A stretch of DNA of 38,201 nt from Conidiobolus incongruus B7586 (Eukaryota; Entomophthoromycota; Entomophthoromycetes; Entomophthorales; Conidiobolaceae): the NCBI GenBank assembly GCA_000697335.1, contig JNEM01016733.1, positions 1 through 38,201 on the forward strand, given 5' to 3'. Shown one piece after another: positions 22,817 to 35,200 of this stretch. Both the position numbers and the translations under genes were made by a program. The first letter of the stretch is position 1; each line of letters opens with the position of its first letter. Below the pieces are notes generated by a model. That model did not search any database and was not told where the DNA came from. It saw nothing but the letters and a program-made list of their open reading frames with translations.

Positions 22817-24118
22817 ATGCATCTTTTACCAACAGATCTTGCTTTGCTCCAGTTTTCTCGACAGTATAATACTGACCAATTGCATGAATTTGTTAAAAAT
22901 TTCCGATTGATTGTCGATGACATAGGTCCTATTTGTCAGGAAATAACTCAAATTACCAACATTGATAAAGCCAATCAGATATGTTTGCTACTTGCAGAAC
23001 ACATTCCCGCAGCGACGATGACTTTAATTAAAAAATGCGGAGTTCGCGCATCACAATTAGCTGATCAATGGCTGGCAAAAGAACGGTTACATGCCGATAC
23101 TATAGTTAGGCTATATGCTATGGAAGCTATTTCAAACGATCTAGACAAAGTCAAAGATTATATTCAACAAGATGCACCTATCCCTTATAGAAGTTATATG
23201 ATGAAAGACATTGAATGGTTTATAGACTTTTTTAAATCTTATCCTGATTATACTTCTGAAGCTCGGACTGAACGAAATGATTATGATGTCTATAGTGCTT
23301 CTGATCTTTTGATAGACTGTTATATGATTGCTTTAAAGCAAAACAAGATGCATTTGATTCCACATTACCTTCTGCCACCAAATAGCGAGGAATTAATTAA
23401 ATCTTTAAATGATGATCAAACAAATTCTTTTTTACATAATGTACTGTATATTCATAGTTTAGATACTTTGCCATATACGAAATATTATTTTAATATTGAT
23501 GAAGAAGTCGTGTTTTCTTGCAATAAAGAAATTATTAAAGAAATCCCTAATTGTTTGAGACGTATTAATTACTAGGTTTTAGAAGCAATGAGAATTCAAG
23601 GCACACAGGTCTTAAATTTTATTGAAACATTAGTTGATTTTAATACTATTAAATCTTCTAATCGTTACAGTATGATGCAAGATGCATAAAATATGCCTAA
23701 TTGTAGTTTGCTTGATGATTCAAATATAGATAAGAATCTGTACGTTTGTGATAATGGATGGATTCCAGAAAATGTCGAAAAGCTTTTGAATCGCGGTATT
23801 AAAATAGATCAATCATCATTATATAACTTTGGCAATGCTAATCAACTCGATTGGTTAATTACTAAGTACGGTAGAGATGTACTTAAGCAAAAAGAATGCG
23901 TCTTGTCGGCTTTATCTCACGGTTTATACGACTATATTGAGAAATTTAATGAAAAAATTAATTTCGCTGAAGATGTTGTGAAATGTATCAAACATAAATC
24001 TAAACTTTTGTCTATGTACTCTGTTGATCGAGACAAGCTGAAAGAAACTTTCAAAGATAATATAGCCCGGTTAAAGCACCATAGATTTGGAAAGTGGATA
24101 AGATCAGCTGTCCCATAA
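22817..24118 (+). pseudogene. Unrecognised helical-repeat protein, two in-frame stops
   Basis: One continuous reading frame of 434 codons starts at ATG 22817 and ends at TAA 24118, broken only by TAG at 23573-23575 and TAA at 23687-23689. The coding signal continues unchanged between and after these stops in the same frame, so they are point changes and not introns; both would be Gln codons (CAG, CAA) before a single C-to-T change. The protein is mostly alpha-helical, hydrophilic, without signal peptide or membrane helices. Segments such as ANQLDWLITKYGRDVL and CVLSALSHGLYDYIEKF look like ankyrin-type or similar helical hairpins. I do not recognise the family. Two inactive-looking stops with an otherwise clean frame imply recent inactivation, or read-through. 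It ends 95 bases before TRM5. Confidence 0.65.
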
Positions 24119-24212
24119 AATCATTATTAAATGACTTCTGAACAAAATTCAGGATGCTAATAGCCGGTTTTAAAAAAAATCTTACTCAAAATAAATTTAT
24201 AGATTAATATTA

Positions 24213-25620
24213 ATGACTAAACCTTCAAAAGTAGTGATCACAAATCCACCTTTCTTACCTCCAATGAACACTGGTTTGAAAGAACTAAATCGCGCTTTAT
24301 TCAAATCAAAAATTCCCACTTTTGGAATTAAAGTACCATTAAAATCTATTGGCCCATTACTTAAAAAGATTGAGTAATTTTACAATTCAAAATACACCGA
24401 TTTTTGTTTGAAATTAATTAATATGATTTAGAGTAGATTTGCTCAACCAACCCAGATTAAGGAATTTAACTGAATATGATTCCAATCATAAATTATTGTT
24501 ATTAAAAGCTGCTTGTTACAAAGATGGAGAACTAGATAAAAGTATTTTGAGTGAGAAGACTTTAGAATTAATCAACCAACCTGACACTGAAGTTTTAAAG
24601 CATGAGATCGATCTAACTTATGAATACTGGTCAGCTGAAACTGTATTGAAATCTATCTTCCCTCCGGATATACAAGCACCACTTTCTTTCTCTACCATTG
24701 GCCATATTGCTCATTTCAACCTCAGAGAGGAGCATTTGCCTTATAAGAAGATCTTGGGGCAAGTTATCCTTGATAAGAATCCCAATATTAAGACTGTGGT
24801 AAACAAATTAGATGCTATTGATTCAACATATCGTAATTTCCAAATGGAATTACTGGCAGGTGAACCCAATTACATTGCTGAAGTTCGAGAGAATGACTGC
24901 CGCTTTAAATTGGATTTTGCTCAGGTTTACTGGAATTCTAGACTTCATGCAGAACACGAAAGATTGATCAAATCCTTTAGTGAGGACGCTTTGGTTTGCG
25001 ATGGATTTGCTGGTGTTGGGCCATTCGCTATACCTGCAGCTAAGAAAGGATGTACCGTTTATGCCAACGACTTGAACCCTAACTCTGTCAAATACTTGAA
25101 AGAAAATGTGAAATTGAATAAGCTTGAAAAGAAACTTGGCAAAACCTTTATCACCGGTAATACCGATGCTAAAGAGTTTTTCAAATTTGCATTTACCAAA
25201 TTAGTTAAAGACCAATTGCAAGAAAATCCAGATAGAGATTCAGTTAAGGTGTTTGACCACGTTCTAATGAATCTTCCCGCCACCGCCATTGAATTTTTAG
25301 GCTTTTTGAAGGGTTGTATCAACACTGATCTTAAGCCTGAATTAATCTCCAATAAGTGTACTATACACTGTCACACCTTTTCCAAAGCAGAAGATGCTCT
25401 CCAGGATATAGTAGAACGTGGTTCCAATTTCCTGGGATATGCTCTCGATCCCAGTGAATGCGATGCCCATTGGGTTAGAAGTGTCGCTCCCAATAAGGAT
25501 ATGTATTGTTTAAGTTTTGTCATTCCTAACGAATACTTATGCAAATCCACCTGCGATCAAGTGGCCGATTCTAGACCATTAATTAAAAAACCCAAGATAG
25601 AAGTTAATGTTAATGAATAG
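24213..25620 (+). CDS. TRM5: tRNA (guanine-37-N1)-methyltransferase Trm5
   Basis: Two exons, 24213-24373 and 24432-25620 (58-nt GT-AG intron), give 449 residues. Trm5 uses S-adenosylmethionine to make m1G37 next to the anticodon, which prevents +1 frameshifting; it works in nucleus, cytosol and usually mitochondria. The N-terminal domain (VPLKSIGPLLKKIEVDL) is joined cleanly across the intron. FNLREEHLPYKKILGQVI and DFAQVYWNSRLHAEHERL precede the Rossmann methyltransferase core. There, FAGVGPFAIPAA (about 246-257) binds SAM, DLNP (about 267-270) follows, and MNLPATAIEFL (about 333-343) carries the NLP catalytic motif. The start is the first ATG in exon 1. AATAAA at 25629-25634 is a likely poly(A) signal. 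The gene is intact, in contrast with the relics on both sides. Confidence 0.95.
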
Positions 25621-26292
25621 AGCGAATGAATAAATATTTAGCATGCATTTCAATGATATTGGATTGATATCATGAATGGACATATTATATATTTATATTG
25701 TAATAAAATTTTGTTAATTATTATTTTTATTGATATTTGACTATTTATTTAAACAACATTAAAATTATATAGATTAATATTGAATCTATGATAAAATATT
25801 AAATTTTAATATTTGGATGATATTTATAGGATAAAGATAAAGCCTTTTCTATTTGAGCAACATATAATTGCAAATTGGATATATTAACATAACTGAACTT
25901 GAATTAATTGATACAATTAATATATTAATATTTTTGAATCACTGAATGTTTGATTTTATCTAAATAAGATTATTTTGAATAAAATTTCATCTTTTAAAAG
26001 ATAAAATTAAATAGAAATATTGTCAATATTATTCTAAATATTAATCTAACTAATTTAATTGAATATATTTTATTATTTGATAAAGATATACTTCAAATAT
26101 AAAATCAATCAGAGTAAATAATATATACAATTGCATAACATTTTGAGCAGTACCTAATTATCAATTAAAATAATTATTTTTTTGATAACATTGAGGACGC
26201 GCTTGGCACAAGATCTAAATAAAAAGTTAGATAAAAATGTAATAGAAATAATTAAACATCTTACTCAAATCTTTCAGAGTTTGAGATTTACA
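25621..26292. other. AT-rich spacer
   Basis: Lies between the 3' ends of TRM5 and the UBXN1-like relic. Apart from the TRM5 poly(A) signal no feature is seen. Confidence 0.55.
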
Positions 26293-27409
26293 TTATCCAT
26301 CTAGCACTTTTCTATATCCTAATTTGGCAAATCATTTCAAAATAGTTTGAATAATGGTTATCTTGGGAAAGTCATAAGGGCTAAATGCTTCGGGGTCGAG
26401 ATTGATTTGGCTTGATATATAAGTGTAAACTTCGCTGAGAAGAGCATCGGCAGCGAATGAATTGACAATGTCAGCACCATTTTGTTGTTTGATCTAATTC
26501 CAATTAATAATATATCAATACATTAAAATCAATATACTATACCTGAATTCTAACTTGAGAATGATTTTGGGCATTCACTCTAAGTGCAACAGGTTTAGGG
26601 GCTGGTCGAGCAGTGGGAACGACTCCCGCGGCTAATTGTTTAGCTTCTTTCTTCTAAATTCGATTACATTAAATAAATTTAATAATCATGAATAGAAATT
26701 ATAAGTACCCTTCTCAATCTTTCTCTTAGCCAACCTCTGTTCTACTTTTTCCTTTTTAAGTTCGGCCAACCTCTTCATTTCCATTTCTTCAGATTTAGCT
26801 TTGGCATCGGAAATTTCTTTGCCGCTAGCTCTTCTAACCTTTTCACGTTCTTTCTCTTCTTGCTTTTCGCGCTTTCTTCATTCCAATTCGACCTTTAAAG
26901 CTTTCAACTTAGATGCCTTTTCTTTGGGCGTTAATGGCTTAACAGTATCTGTAGATTCGCCGAAATTAGCGTGACCAGCCTTGGAGGCATGAACTTCGGC
27001 AGCCGAAGTATCTCTAAGTTGTTTCCCACAAACCTAGTATACCAATGAATTGGCAACTGTTCTATTATTGAATTAGTTTTATCCCCCAAAAATAATAATG
27101 TTTTAAATACCATGATCTTCAGTTGAAGCTGAGCTAATTTCAGTTTGAATGGCTTCTGATTCTTCAGCAGAAACGCCATCAGGATGTGCTATAAGCCTCA
27201 AATTACGTTTAATAAGATATATTAAAAATATAGAAATGATGGATATTTACCAATCGATAGCAGGTTATAAACCAGAATTTTTGGTAGCTTTTAGAGCTTG
27301 TTCACTAAACAATAAATCAATGTATTATATTATCATTTAATATAATTTTCACCTATACATTCTCTTTGGGAAATCCCATATTATTTAAAGTTTCTGAATC
27401 TGAAGTCAT
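26293..27409 (-). pseudogene. Decayed UBXN1/SAKS1-like UBA-UBX protein
   Basis: UBXN1-type proteins bind ubiquitin through a UBA domain and the p97/Cdc48 ATPase through a UBX domain. The pieces appear in order on the minus strand. From ATG 27409 comes a UBA start (TLNNMGFPKEN), then ALKATKNSGL..PAIDW and LIAHPDG. Next is CGKQLRDTSAAEVHASKAGH, a zinc-ribbon-like stretch specific to this family. A long charged coiled coil (EEKEREKVRRASGKE) and the UBX core (NHSQVRIQ, FAADALLSEVYTYI) complete it. Lesions: TAA in the UBA helix, Tyr (TAC) and TAG just before VCGK where a CxxC is expected, TGA after LKVELE in the coiled coil, and TGA after TIIQTILK near the end. At least one exon junction does not keep phase, and a TTGAG acceptor looks damaged. 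HAT1 lies 345 bases upstream on the same strand. Confidence 0.82.
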
Positions 27410-27753
27410 TTTAAAGAAAACTTGTTATATTTTAATTATTTGTATTATATATGAATTAATTATATTATTAATAAATTATAAAATGATGTTTATTATGGAT
27501 ATTCATACCAAATTTAAATTAAACATCATATGGGAAATTATGCTTTACAGGGTAATATGATGTAAATTTTGAAGCTATTCCACATTTTTAAAATAATGAA
27601 GAGCATTTTTAGTAACCAAAAAACAAAAATTAAGTAGTAATATAGTTATAGTTATTATTGAATGTCATTTATTAATAAGTAAGCAGTAGTATGAAAGTGT
27701 TGAAAATGTCGCAATATTAAATAATTCAAATCCAATTACCAAATATCTTTGGA
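27410..27753. other. Spacer between HAT1 and the UBXN1-like relic
   Basis: Holds the 3' flank of HAT1 and the former promoter of the relic. Small plus-strand frames crossing 27149-27560 are antisense noise over relic exons and introns. Nothing else is seen. Confidence 0.5.
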
Positions 27754-29551
27754 TTATTTTTCCAACTTTAGCTTCTTCACTAATCTAATATAATCATCAA
27801 CAAATTTGTTGAATAATTCGTCCAATTGAAACTTCATTTCAAAAGGGTTCAAATGGCTCAATCCAACCTAATCATCATAACGTTAAAACATTGTTTGATT
27901 TAAAGGAATTCGAAAACAGCTTACCGAGTTAACTTTGTAAAGTCTTCTCTTCACTTGAAGTTTAAATTCGTTATATTGCTTTAAATGCTCGATTTTATCC
28001 TTAATAGAAAATACTCGATACATATGGGCTAATTCAACGACACGATGGACTTGTTTCTAAAATATCAAAATGGTAATATTGATGATATGAAAACCAAGTT
28101 AAGTGAAAATACCTTAGAAAACTTAAATGTTTGATAAATTTGCTTGATAAATTCTTCATCATAAGGAATGGTTAAAATTGGATAAACAGGGGAATTAATT
28201 AATAGTTTCAAGTCCGATAAGTCTCGAACATCAGAGAAGTCATTATTGGGTTCCTCCACTCCAAAATCAATTACATTATCCATTTTGGTGTAGTGATCAA
28301 ATATTGTAGAGTACAATAGACCTAAATTCAAATCAATATATGAAATAAATAATCAAAATATTTAATTACTTCCTAATCCGAGCTTGTGATAAGGAGGAAG
28401 AATGACAAATTGACTAAATGAAAGTTAGAATATATGTATACAATAGAATAATTAAATAGTATACCTGATTCTAATTCTTGACTTGTCGGGATAGTGGTAA
28501 AAATTATATACATTTGAAAAGCCCAATAATTGATAAAGAGTCAATGAAGAACCGCTTACTGATGGATCTTCAATAGTAATCTTAGAATACCTAAGAAATA
28601 GAATATTAGGGAAGTAATAATAAATAATTTTAATTATATTACATGCAGACAAATTCCCATCTAGGGTTATCATCTTCTAATGCAGTAGCACCTTCAATAA
28701 AAAGGGGTGCAAGAATCTTGAATCTGTGATAATAATCTCTAAAACCTGGGGTGAAGTAATTGCACTAAATATGAATTAATTATTTATAAAAATATATAAT
28801 CTATTAACATTAAATTACTTTATAAATTTCTAAGGAAATGTTTTGGATATTTAGATTGCTGTTAACTTGTTGAATTCTTTTAATGAGATGTTCAGAGATT
28901 TCACTCTGCTCAAGGATTTGAACCCCAAAAGGTTTAAATTTGTATTCTTCATCAATTAATCCTTTTCTAAAATTGTCCAAATTATCGTAACAATCTATTC
29001 ATATAATTATTAATATTAATATTAATATTAATAAAATATGTTAAAAAATCTTACCAGAAGGTAAATAATTTAAAATAGGGGTTAATACATCATCTGGGGG
29101 AGTAAAATAAGAATTATTCTCTTCAAGTTTATCGTCATAGGTTAAAGAATAGTAAACACGGAAAGTTGAAGCAGCAAAATAAATCTAAATAAAAATTAAA
29201 TAAATGAATACTGAATTAAAAATTATTATGATAATGTACTTTAAGTTTGAGCCCTTTATAACCAAACCATTTTTCGTCTTGGTTAGATGCCCAATAAGTG
29301 AACGTTGGATGATAACACGTGATAGTTTTAGTTTCAGTTGGTGGAACTAAAAATTTATGTATTAAATTAAATATATACATAGAAACTTAATATCAATTTA
29401 CCAAAATATAATTCGACAGCTGAATTCGAATCGCAAGCCCATTCCCCTTGATAATCGATTTCTGCATTATCTTCACGAAATCTTTTAATGGTAGCTAATG
29501 TTAAGTTAATAAAAAATTATTGAATCAAATGGTAATTTAAATACCCGTCAT
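27754..29551 (-). CDS. HAT1: Histone acetyltransferase type B catalytic subunit Hat1
   Basis: Eleven exons: 29551-29545, 29494-29402, 29346-29240, 29184-29055, 28994-28819, 28764-28643, 28590-28465, 28413-28370, 28321-28113, 28056-27925, 27867-27754. Phases agree throughout and give 419 residues, a typical Hat1 length. Hat1 acetylates free histone H4 (K5, K12) before deposition, with an RbAp46/Hat2 partner. The N-terminal domain shows EWACDSNSAVELYF, FGYKGLKLK and FKPFG. The catalytic GNAT part includes FTPGFRDYYHRFKILAPLFI, the NVYNFYHYPDKSRIRIRQ strand and the acetyl-CoA loop ILPPYHKLGLGS, then VEEPNNDFSDVRD. The C-terminal helices contain FKLQVKRRLYKVN. The first coding exon is only 7 nt (ATG ACG G); it is needed because exon 2 has no ATG. 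A TATTAA hexamer repeat lies in the fourth intron. Confidence 0.93.
29008..29031. repeat. TATTAA hexanucleotide repeat in a HAT1 intron
   Basis: Four tandem TATTAA units lie inside the intron between HAT1 exons 4 and 5. This is simple sequence with no coding effect. Confidence 0.8.
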
Positions 29552-30709
29552 GTCGTAAAATGATTATATAATATACTTACTTAAATAGAAGTTTAAATGA
29601 TATTAAATATTAAAATAAAAGTTATTATGTATTATTTTATTAATTAAGGAAATGATTTAAATTGTTGAATTGTTATTTATCTTATAATATGGTTTTTAAA
29701 TAATTGTTGACTCATTAAAAATTGATTATATCTTAATTTTTTATACGATTAACTTTATGGGATTAGATTTGGGAAATTTGATTTTTCTATTATTTCATTT
29801 CCAATGGTACTATCTCAAATTTTCTAGATTTAAAATGACATTATGAACATAAGATAGAAAATAATATTTTTAGTTAAATTATTAAGGCCAAGCTGTTTTA
29901 AATTAATAGTAATCAAAAATATTTGCTATTGATATTTTATTTTATATATTTTTTCATATCAATTAATATTATAAAAATATCACAAGCTTTATTTAATAAT
30001 TAGGTCAATTTTATATTTCAATTTGAATTTTGTATTGAAAATGCTAATGTGAATATATAACAATGAGGATCATAATTTTCATTCATATATATTATGTTAA
30101 AAATATTGGAAGAAATTTTAACAGTTATAATTTAAATTTCAGTTATTAATAATTTGACCCGATTTATTACATTAGCTAATATATATCTACTAATAAATAC
30201 AAGTTTTTTAAACTCAAAACAAGTGTAATAAAATATTGAGCTTAGGGCATAGTGTAATGTGTTCCTATCGTAACAATTTTATGAAGTAATGAAAACAATT
30301 GAAAATTGATCGAAATTTATTATTTGACAGAAAGTATAATGAAACGATAGTGACGATGTAATTGGAATATTTGGAAAGTTTTGAATGATTTTATAATATA
30401 ACTATTTTATTCACTATGTAGATATTATCTATCAAGAATAAATGATAACAAAATTAAATATTATTTGTAACATATTGTATAACATTATTAAATTATATAT
30501 TAATCTCAACAATACTAACAATATTGAAGATAAAATATATCTTATACAATTTATAATGATATAATTTCAAATATTAAATAATTGAAATGGAATAAAAAAG
30601 AGAATAATAAAATAATTAAAAGGGCATAATTTCTAAATGTACATTGTTAACAATTTTAAATGGTCAGCTACATTTACAAGGTTGAAAAGAGGAAATAATG
30701 TTACGAAGA
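29552..30709. other. AT-rich spacer
   Basis: Contains the promoter of HAT1 and the 3' flank of CAF1. No gene, RNA or repeat is supported on either strand. Confidence 0.55.
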
Positions 30710-31658
30710 TTATATCATATAAGGTAATTCAGATGATTGATTAGTGAAGTAGAATCCATTGCTACCTGAGCCCAAGTTGGAGATGTAGCCACTATAAAAA
30801 TTAATAAAAGTTAGTATTAAATTAATTCGCAATATGTAAAGATACTTACAGGAATTTGTGGTCGTCAATTTGGTTTTCAAAGTACAAAGCTTTCATTTTG
30901 AAGAAAGCAGAAGCTGTAGTTAAACTATCACTACCAGCTTGGTGTTGAATGCCAATTCTTGGAATTTGTAATTGGTCTGCTAAATCGGAAAGACCTCCGG
31001 AAAGATTTTTACAACATCTCATCAAATATCTCAAGTCGTAAGTTCTAGGGAAATATATGCCAAGAATATTGAAAAAGTCATCTTCTTTAGGAGGAAGAGG
31101 TGAACATGTTAATATTTTAATAAGATATGCGTAATCGTAACCACCGGAAAAAGAAATCCAATTCACGTCATCCAAAAGTACCAAACCAGAACTAATAAGA
31201 AGTTCTCCGAATTGTTGCGTATCGATACCAAACTCTTCATGCTTTTTAAAATCGATACCAGAGCTCTCTAACAAATCGACACTTTCCTGTAAGTACATAT
31301 CGGATTCTTTAGAAAACTTAAAATTAAACTGCCAGGTGCAACATCTTTTAGGGTGTTCGCCATTATCCTTTGAGAAAGTAAGGCCTAATTGAATAATCTT
31401 CAGCATATCAACGTTACATCTCACTTCTTGATATTTATAATCCAAATTAGATTTAAAGCTACCAATTGGTTTTGCTACAGTACCAGGAAATTCAGTATCC
31501 TATTAAAAATTATTTTAATACTATATATAATTCTATATACAATATAAAATTACCATAGAGACCCAAGGGTATTCTTCAATAATATTTCGGATAGCCTTCA
31601 TTTCAGCTTCCAAGTTATTTGCCCAAACCTCTCGAATAAGTTTACTGTCTGTGGGCAT
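30710..31658 (-). CDS. POP2: CCR4-NOT complex deadenylase Caf1/Pop2
   Basis: Three exons, 31658-31554, 31499-30850 and 30791-30710, give 278 residues, the compact CAF1 length. Caf1 is the DEDD-family 3'-5' exonuclease of CCR4-NOT that shortens mRNA poly(A) tails. The N-terminus IREVWANNLEAEM and EEYPWVSMDTEFPG are family hallmarks. The catalytic set is complete: D36 and E38 (DTEF), D157 (SGGYDYAYL), H221 and D226 (HQAGSDSLTT). The C-terminus reads HKFLGYISNLGSGS and then a short divergent tail ending LPYMI. The first intron splits SM from DTEF, and the second interrupts just before the GYI segment. The gene is intact. It is transcribed divergently from VPS18 with a shared 613-base upstream region. 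Confidence 0.95.
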
Positions 31659-32271
31659 TTTACTCTTAACTCTTTCTTAATAATATATTCAATTAAAGTA
31701 TCAGAATTAAAATTTAAACTATAAACGTAATTAAATCCATTTAATTAATGAAACTTTACAAATTTAATTGAGTTATTTATATTTATGGGTTTTATTGGGT
31801 TATTGCGTGACTAACTATTAGATTTTTTAAATTATTTATCATATATAAAATTCAAATTTATTATAATATTAATTATATGGATCTATATTCATTGTTTTTG
31901 AATTACTTAATTCAATTTTGCAATTAAATACATTAATATTATATAAAATTTTTATATATTAGCCACCCGAGTAATATAAATAAAAATTATTTTTCAGAAA
32001 ATTGAATATGTTCACTAGCAAATAATATGAATAATATAAATAGTATGATTGATATAAAAATGTATTTTAAAAAACTAATATTGGTATATAATGTGATATA
32101 TTCTAAGAACAATCAAAATAACTACTTTATGATATTAATTCAAGAGTAAAAAATTGATTTTAATCCCAAATTATTTTAATTCATTGAACTTAACAAAATT
32201 TAATAATTTGCACAAGTCCCAATCCAATGATTTTAATTCAATAAATATTTAAATTTAATATATATAATTGA
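31659..32271. promoter_or_regulatory. Divergent upstream region of POP2 and VPS18
   Basis: Both genes start at the edges of this 613-base stretch and point away from each other, so it must hold both promoters. I see only AT-rich sequence and no distinct element that could be named. Confidence 0.5.
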
Positions 32272-35200
32272 ATGAATAACAATTTAGCTCAAAATAATTT
32301 TACACTTTGGAGTGACCATATCGCTCCAGCTCAAAATCATTACAATCACATTCATACTCAAGATAGTATTAATCAACCCAATGGCACTAATCCAACTATT
32401 GATGATATTCAATCTTCCGAAACCGACGTATTCGCTCTCGATTTAGTTCAATTCGAACCTCCTGACGAGATTATTACCTGTTCCGTATCGAATAATATAT
32501 TATGTTTGGGTTTAAAGAATTCTAAAATATTGTTAATTGATTTGTTAAGAGCTGATGACGTTTTAGGTAAAATTGTTAAATTTTAACCCAATTTATAAGT
32601 TATTAATATTCAAAACTTAGAACTTTCTTTACCTAGAGGTACTGCAGGTTTTAAAAGTTTTCTAGATCCCACCGGTGAACATTTGTTTATAAGTACTGAA
32701 GAGGGAAACAATTATTATTATCATAAATTTTTGGGTCAATTTAAACTTTTAAACAAAATATCTGTAATACTTGATATAAGTAACAACATTCTTTTCACTG
32801 ATATTTTTTGTTTTAATAGGGAGTTCAAATTACTTCAATAGCTTGGGATAAAAATGTACCTGACGGTGCTTCTTATACTGGTGCTATTTTGTTGGGAACT
32901 AAAGATGGAAAGATATATGAAGCTTCAATAAACCCTTCTGAAGATCACTTTAAATCCAAAGAAGATAAATGGCTTAATTTAGTATATACTTTGGCGGAAC
33001 CTTCGCCTATTTCAGGCTTACATGTCGAAGCTTTTCCAGCTACTCCCAATCAATCATTAGTGCTCTTTTCTACTCTTACAAGATTGTATCAATTCATTGG
33101 ACCTATTAATGTTTCTAATAGTCAGTTCAAACTGAAGTTAACGACAAGCGATGAGAGCAAATTCCAATCTCTATTCAAGCTGTATGAAACCAATCCTTCA
33201 TTTCAAGAAATCCCTGGAGAAATTACTCATTCCCAAATGATTTGCCTTGCTCCATTTGGCGATAAAGATACTAGAAGTCTTTGTGATAGTTTTGTTTGGA
33301 TGACAGGATCTGGTCTATATTTTGGTGATTTAGTTTTTGGCTCACAGGAGCCTGGTGATAGTGTAATTGATAATGTAAAACTGACACCTTATCCGGATGA
33401 TAAGATTCCAATTTCCATTGGAATGACTCAATTCCACTTCTTGCTTCTTTATCCTGACAGAATTATGGCTTTATCTCGATTGAATCAAAAGTTAGTTTAT
33501 AATCAAATCATTCCGAGGAAACCTACTGCACCAAGCCATGCTCAAACTGCTATTGATTTAACGATTGATGCTGCTAGCAAAACTTATTGGATCCATACTC
33601 ATTCTTCTATCTTTGAATTAATCGCTAGTCAAGAAGATAGAAATGTTTGGAGCTTTTATCTCGAGATGAAGCAATTTGATGATGCTTTACTCTATGCTAA
33701 AACCACCGCTCAAAAGAATCAAATTTTAGTAGCTCAAGCAGATCACTATTTCTCTACTGGTAGATATCAACTAGCTGCCAAATCTTATGGAACTTCCGTT
33801 GCACCACTCGAAGAAGTGAGTTTAAAATTCTTGGAAAAACAAGAGAATGATGCTTTGAGAACGTATTTGACATATAAACTAGAAAGATTTAAGAAAAAGG
33901 AAACCATTCAATTAACCCTCGTTTCAATGTGGCTTATAGAATTATACTTGGCTCGAATTGGTGAGTTAGAAGATTTGGCAGCTGCTGCCATTGATATGGA
34001 ATCTCGTCAAGCAAAAGCACCTGTACATCCATCACTTGAAGAACATATGGAATCCGATTCAAAATCCAGTCAATATCTTGTTGAAGAAGGTGATTTATTA
34101 GTAGAAGAATTTAGAAATTTCTTAAGCAGATGGTATAAAGTGTTTGATATTAAGACTGCTTATCAATTATTGAACAGTCATGGACGGAACCAAGAAGTTC
34201 TCCACCTTGCTAATGCCGCTGGAGATCACTTAAAAGTTATCCACCACCATCTTCTGCATAACAATTATGATCAAGCTTTATCAGCTTTATCAAAACTTGA
34301 AGATCCTAAATTAATTTACAAATTCTCGCCAGCAATTATTGAACACTGCCCAACTAATCTTGTGACTTTATGGATGAGGCATCCTAAACTAGAGCCTCGA
34401 TTATTAATACCTGCTTTATTGAAATATAAAGGACCCAGTTCGCATGAAACTAATGAAGCTGGAAATTCCAATCAAGCTATTCGTTATTTACAATATGTAG
34501 TGACTAAATTGCACAGCAAAGACCCTGTTATTCACAATTTCTTATTAACGTTACTTGTTCGTCAATCTGAAAGCGTCGAAGATGAATCACAGTTAATTCA
34601 ATTCTTAACTGCTGACTCAACCACAAGATATTACAGTTTAGACTATGCACTTAGATTATGTAGCCAACACAAAAGATCCCAAGCAAAGGGAATTGTTTAT
34701 GGACTCTTGGGCTTATATCCAGAAGCTGTAGATCTAGCATTGAGTTTAGATGATTTACAACTCGCTAAAATTGCTGCAGATAAAGCTGAGAGTCATCCTG
34801 AATTACGTAAAGAACTCTGGTTAAAGATTGCCAAGTACGTCATTGTGACACAAGGCAAGATTAAAGAGGCAATTAGCTTACTTGGAGAATGTGAGTTGTT
34901 GAAAATTGAAGATTTGTTACCATATTTCCCTGATTTTGTCTTGATCGATGATTTCAAAGTACATTTAATATATGATATACAATACCAAATTAATTAATTC
35001 TCATTTTTATAGGAAGAAATTTGTAACGCGTTAGAGGAGTACTCCATCAACATTGACGACCTCAAATTAGAAATGGACGAAACAACCCTTTCTGCACAAA
35101 CCATTCGACAAAATTTACAAGTACACAAATCCAAATTTAATTTAATCGCACCTCAAGAAGCTTGTAACTTGTGTTTTACCCCAGTATTAACCAGACAATT

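Noticed and set aside
22817-24118. Non-standard genetic code with TAA/TAG read as Gln
   Set aside because: Intact genes here end with TAA, TAG or TGA at the family-expected C-terminus, and their Gln residues use CAA/CAG; the internal stops occur only in genes with other decay or in one isolated gene.
27149-27560. Plus-strand small genes opposite the UBXN1-like relic
   Set aside because: They overlap recognisable minus-strand UBA exons and introns and show only AT-rich composition.
32567-32819. Stops between the VPS18 segments as signs of a pseudogene
   Set aside because: They fall inside two short GT-AG introns whose removal restores family sequence in phase (ADDVLELSLPR and KISGVQITSIAWD).
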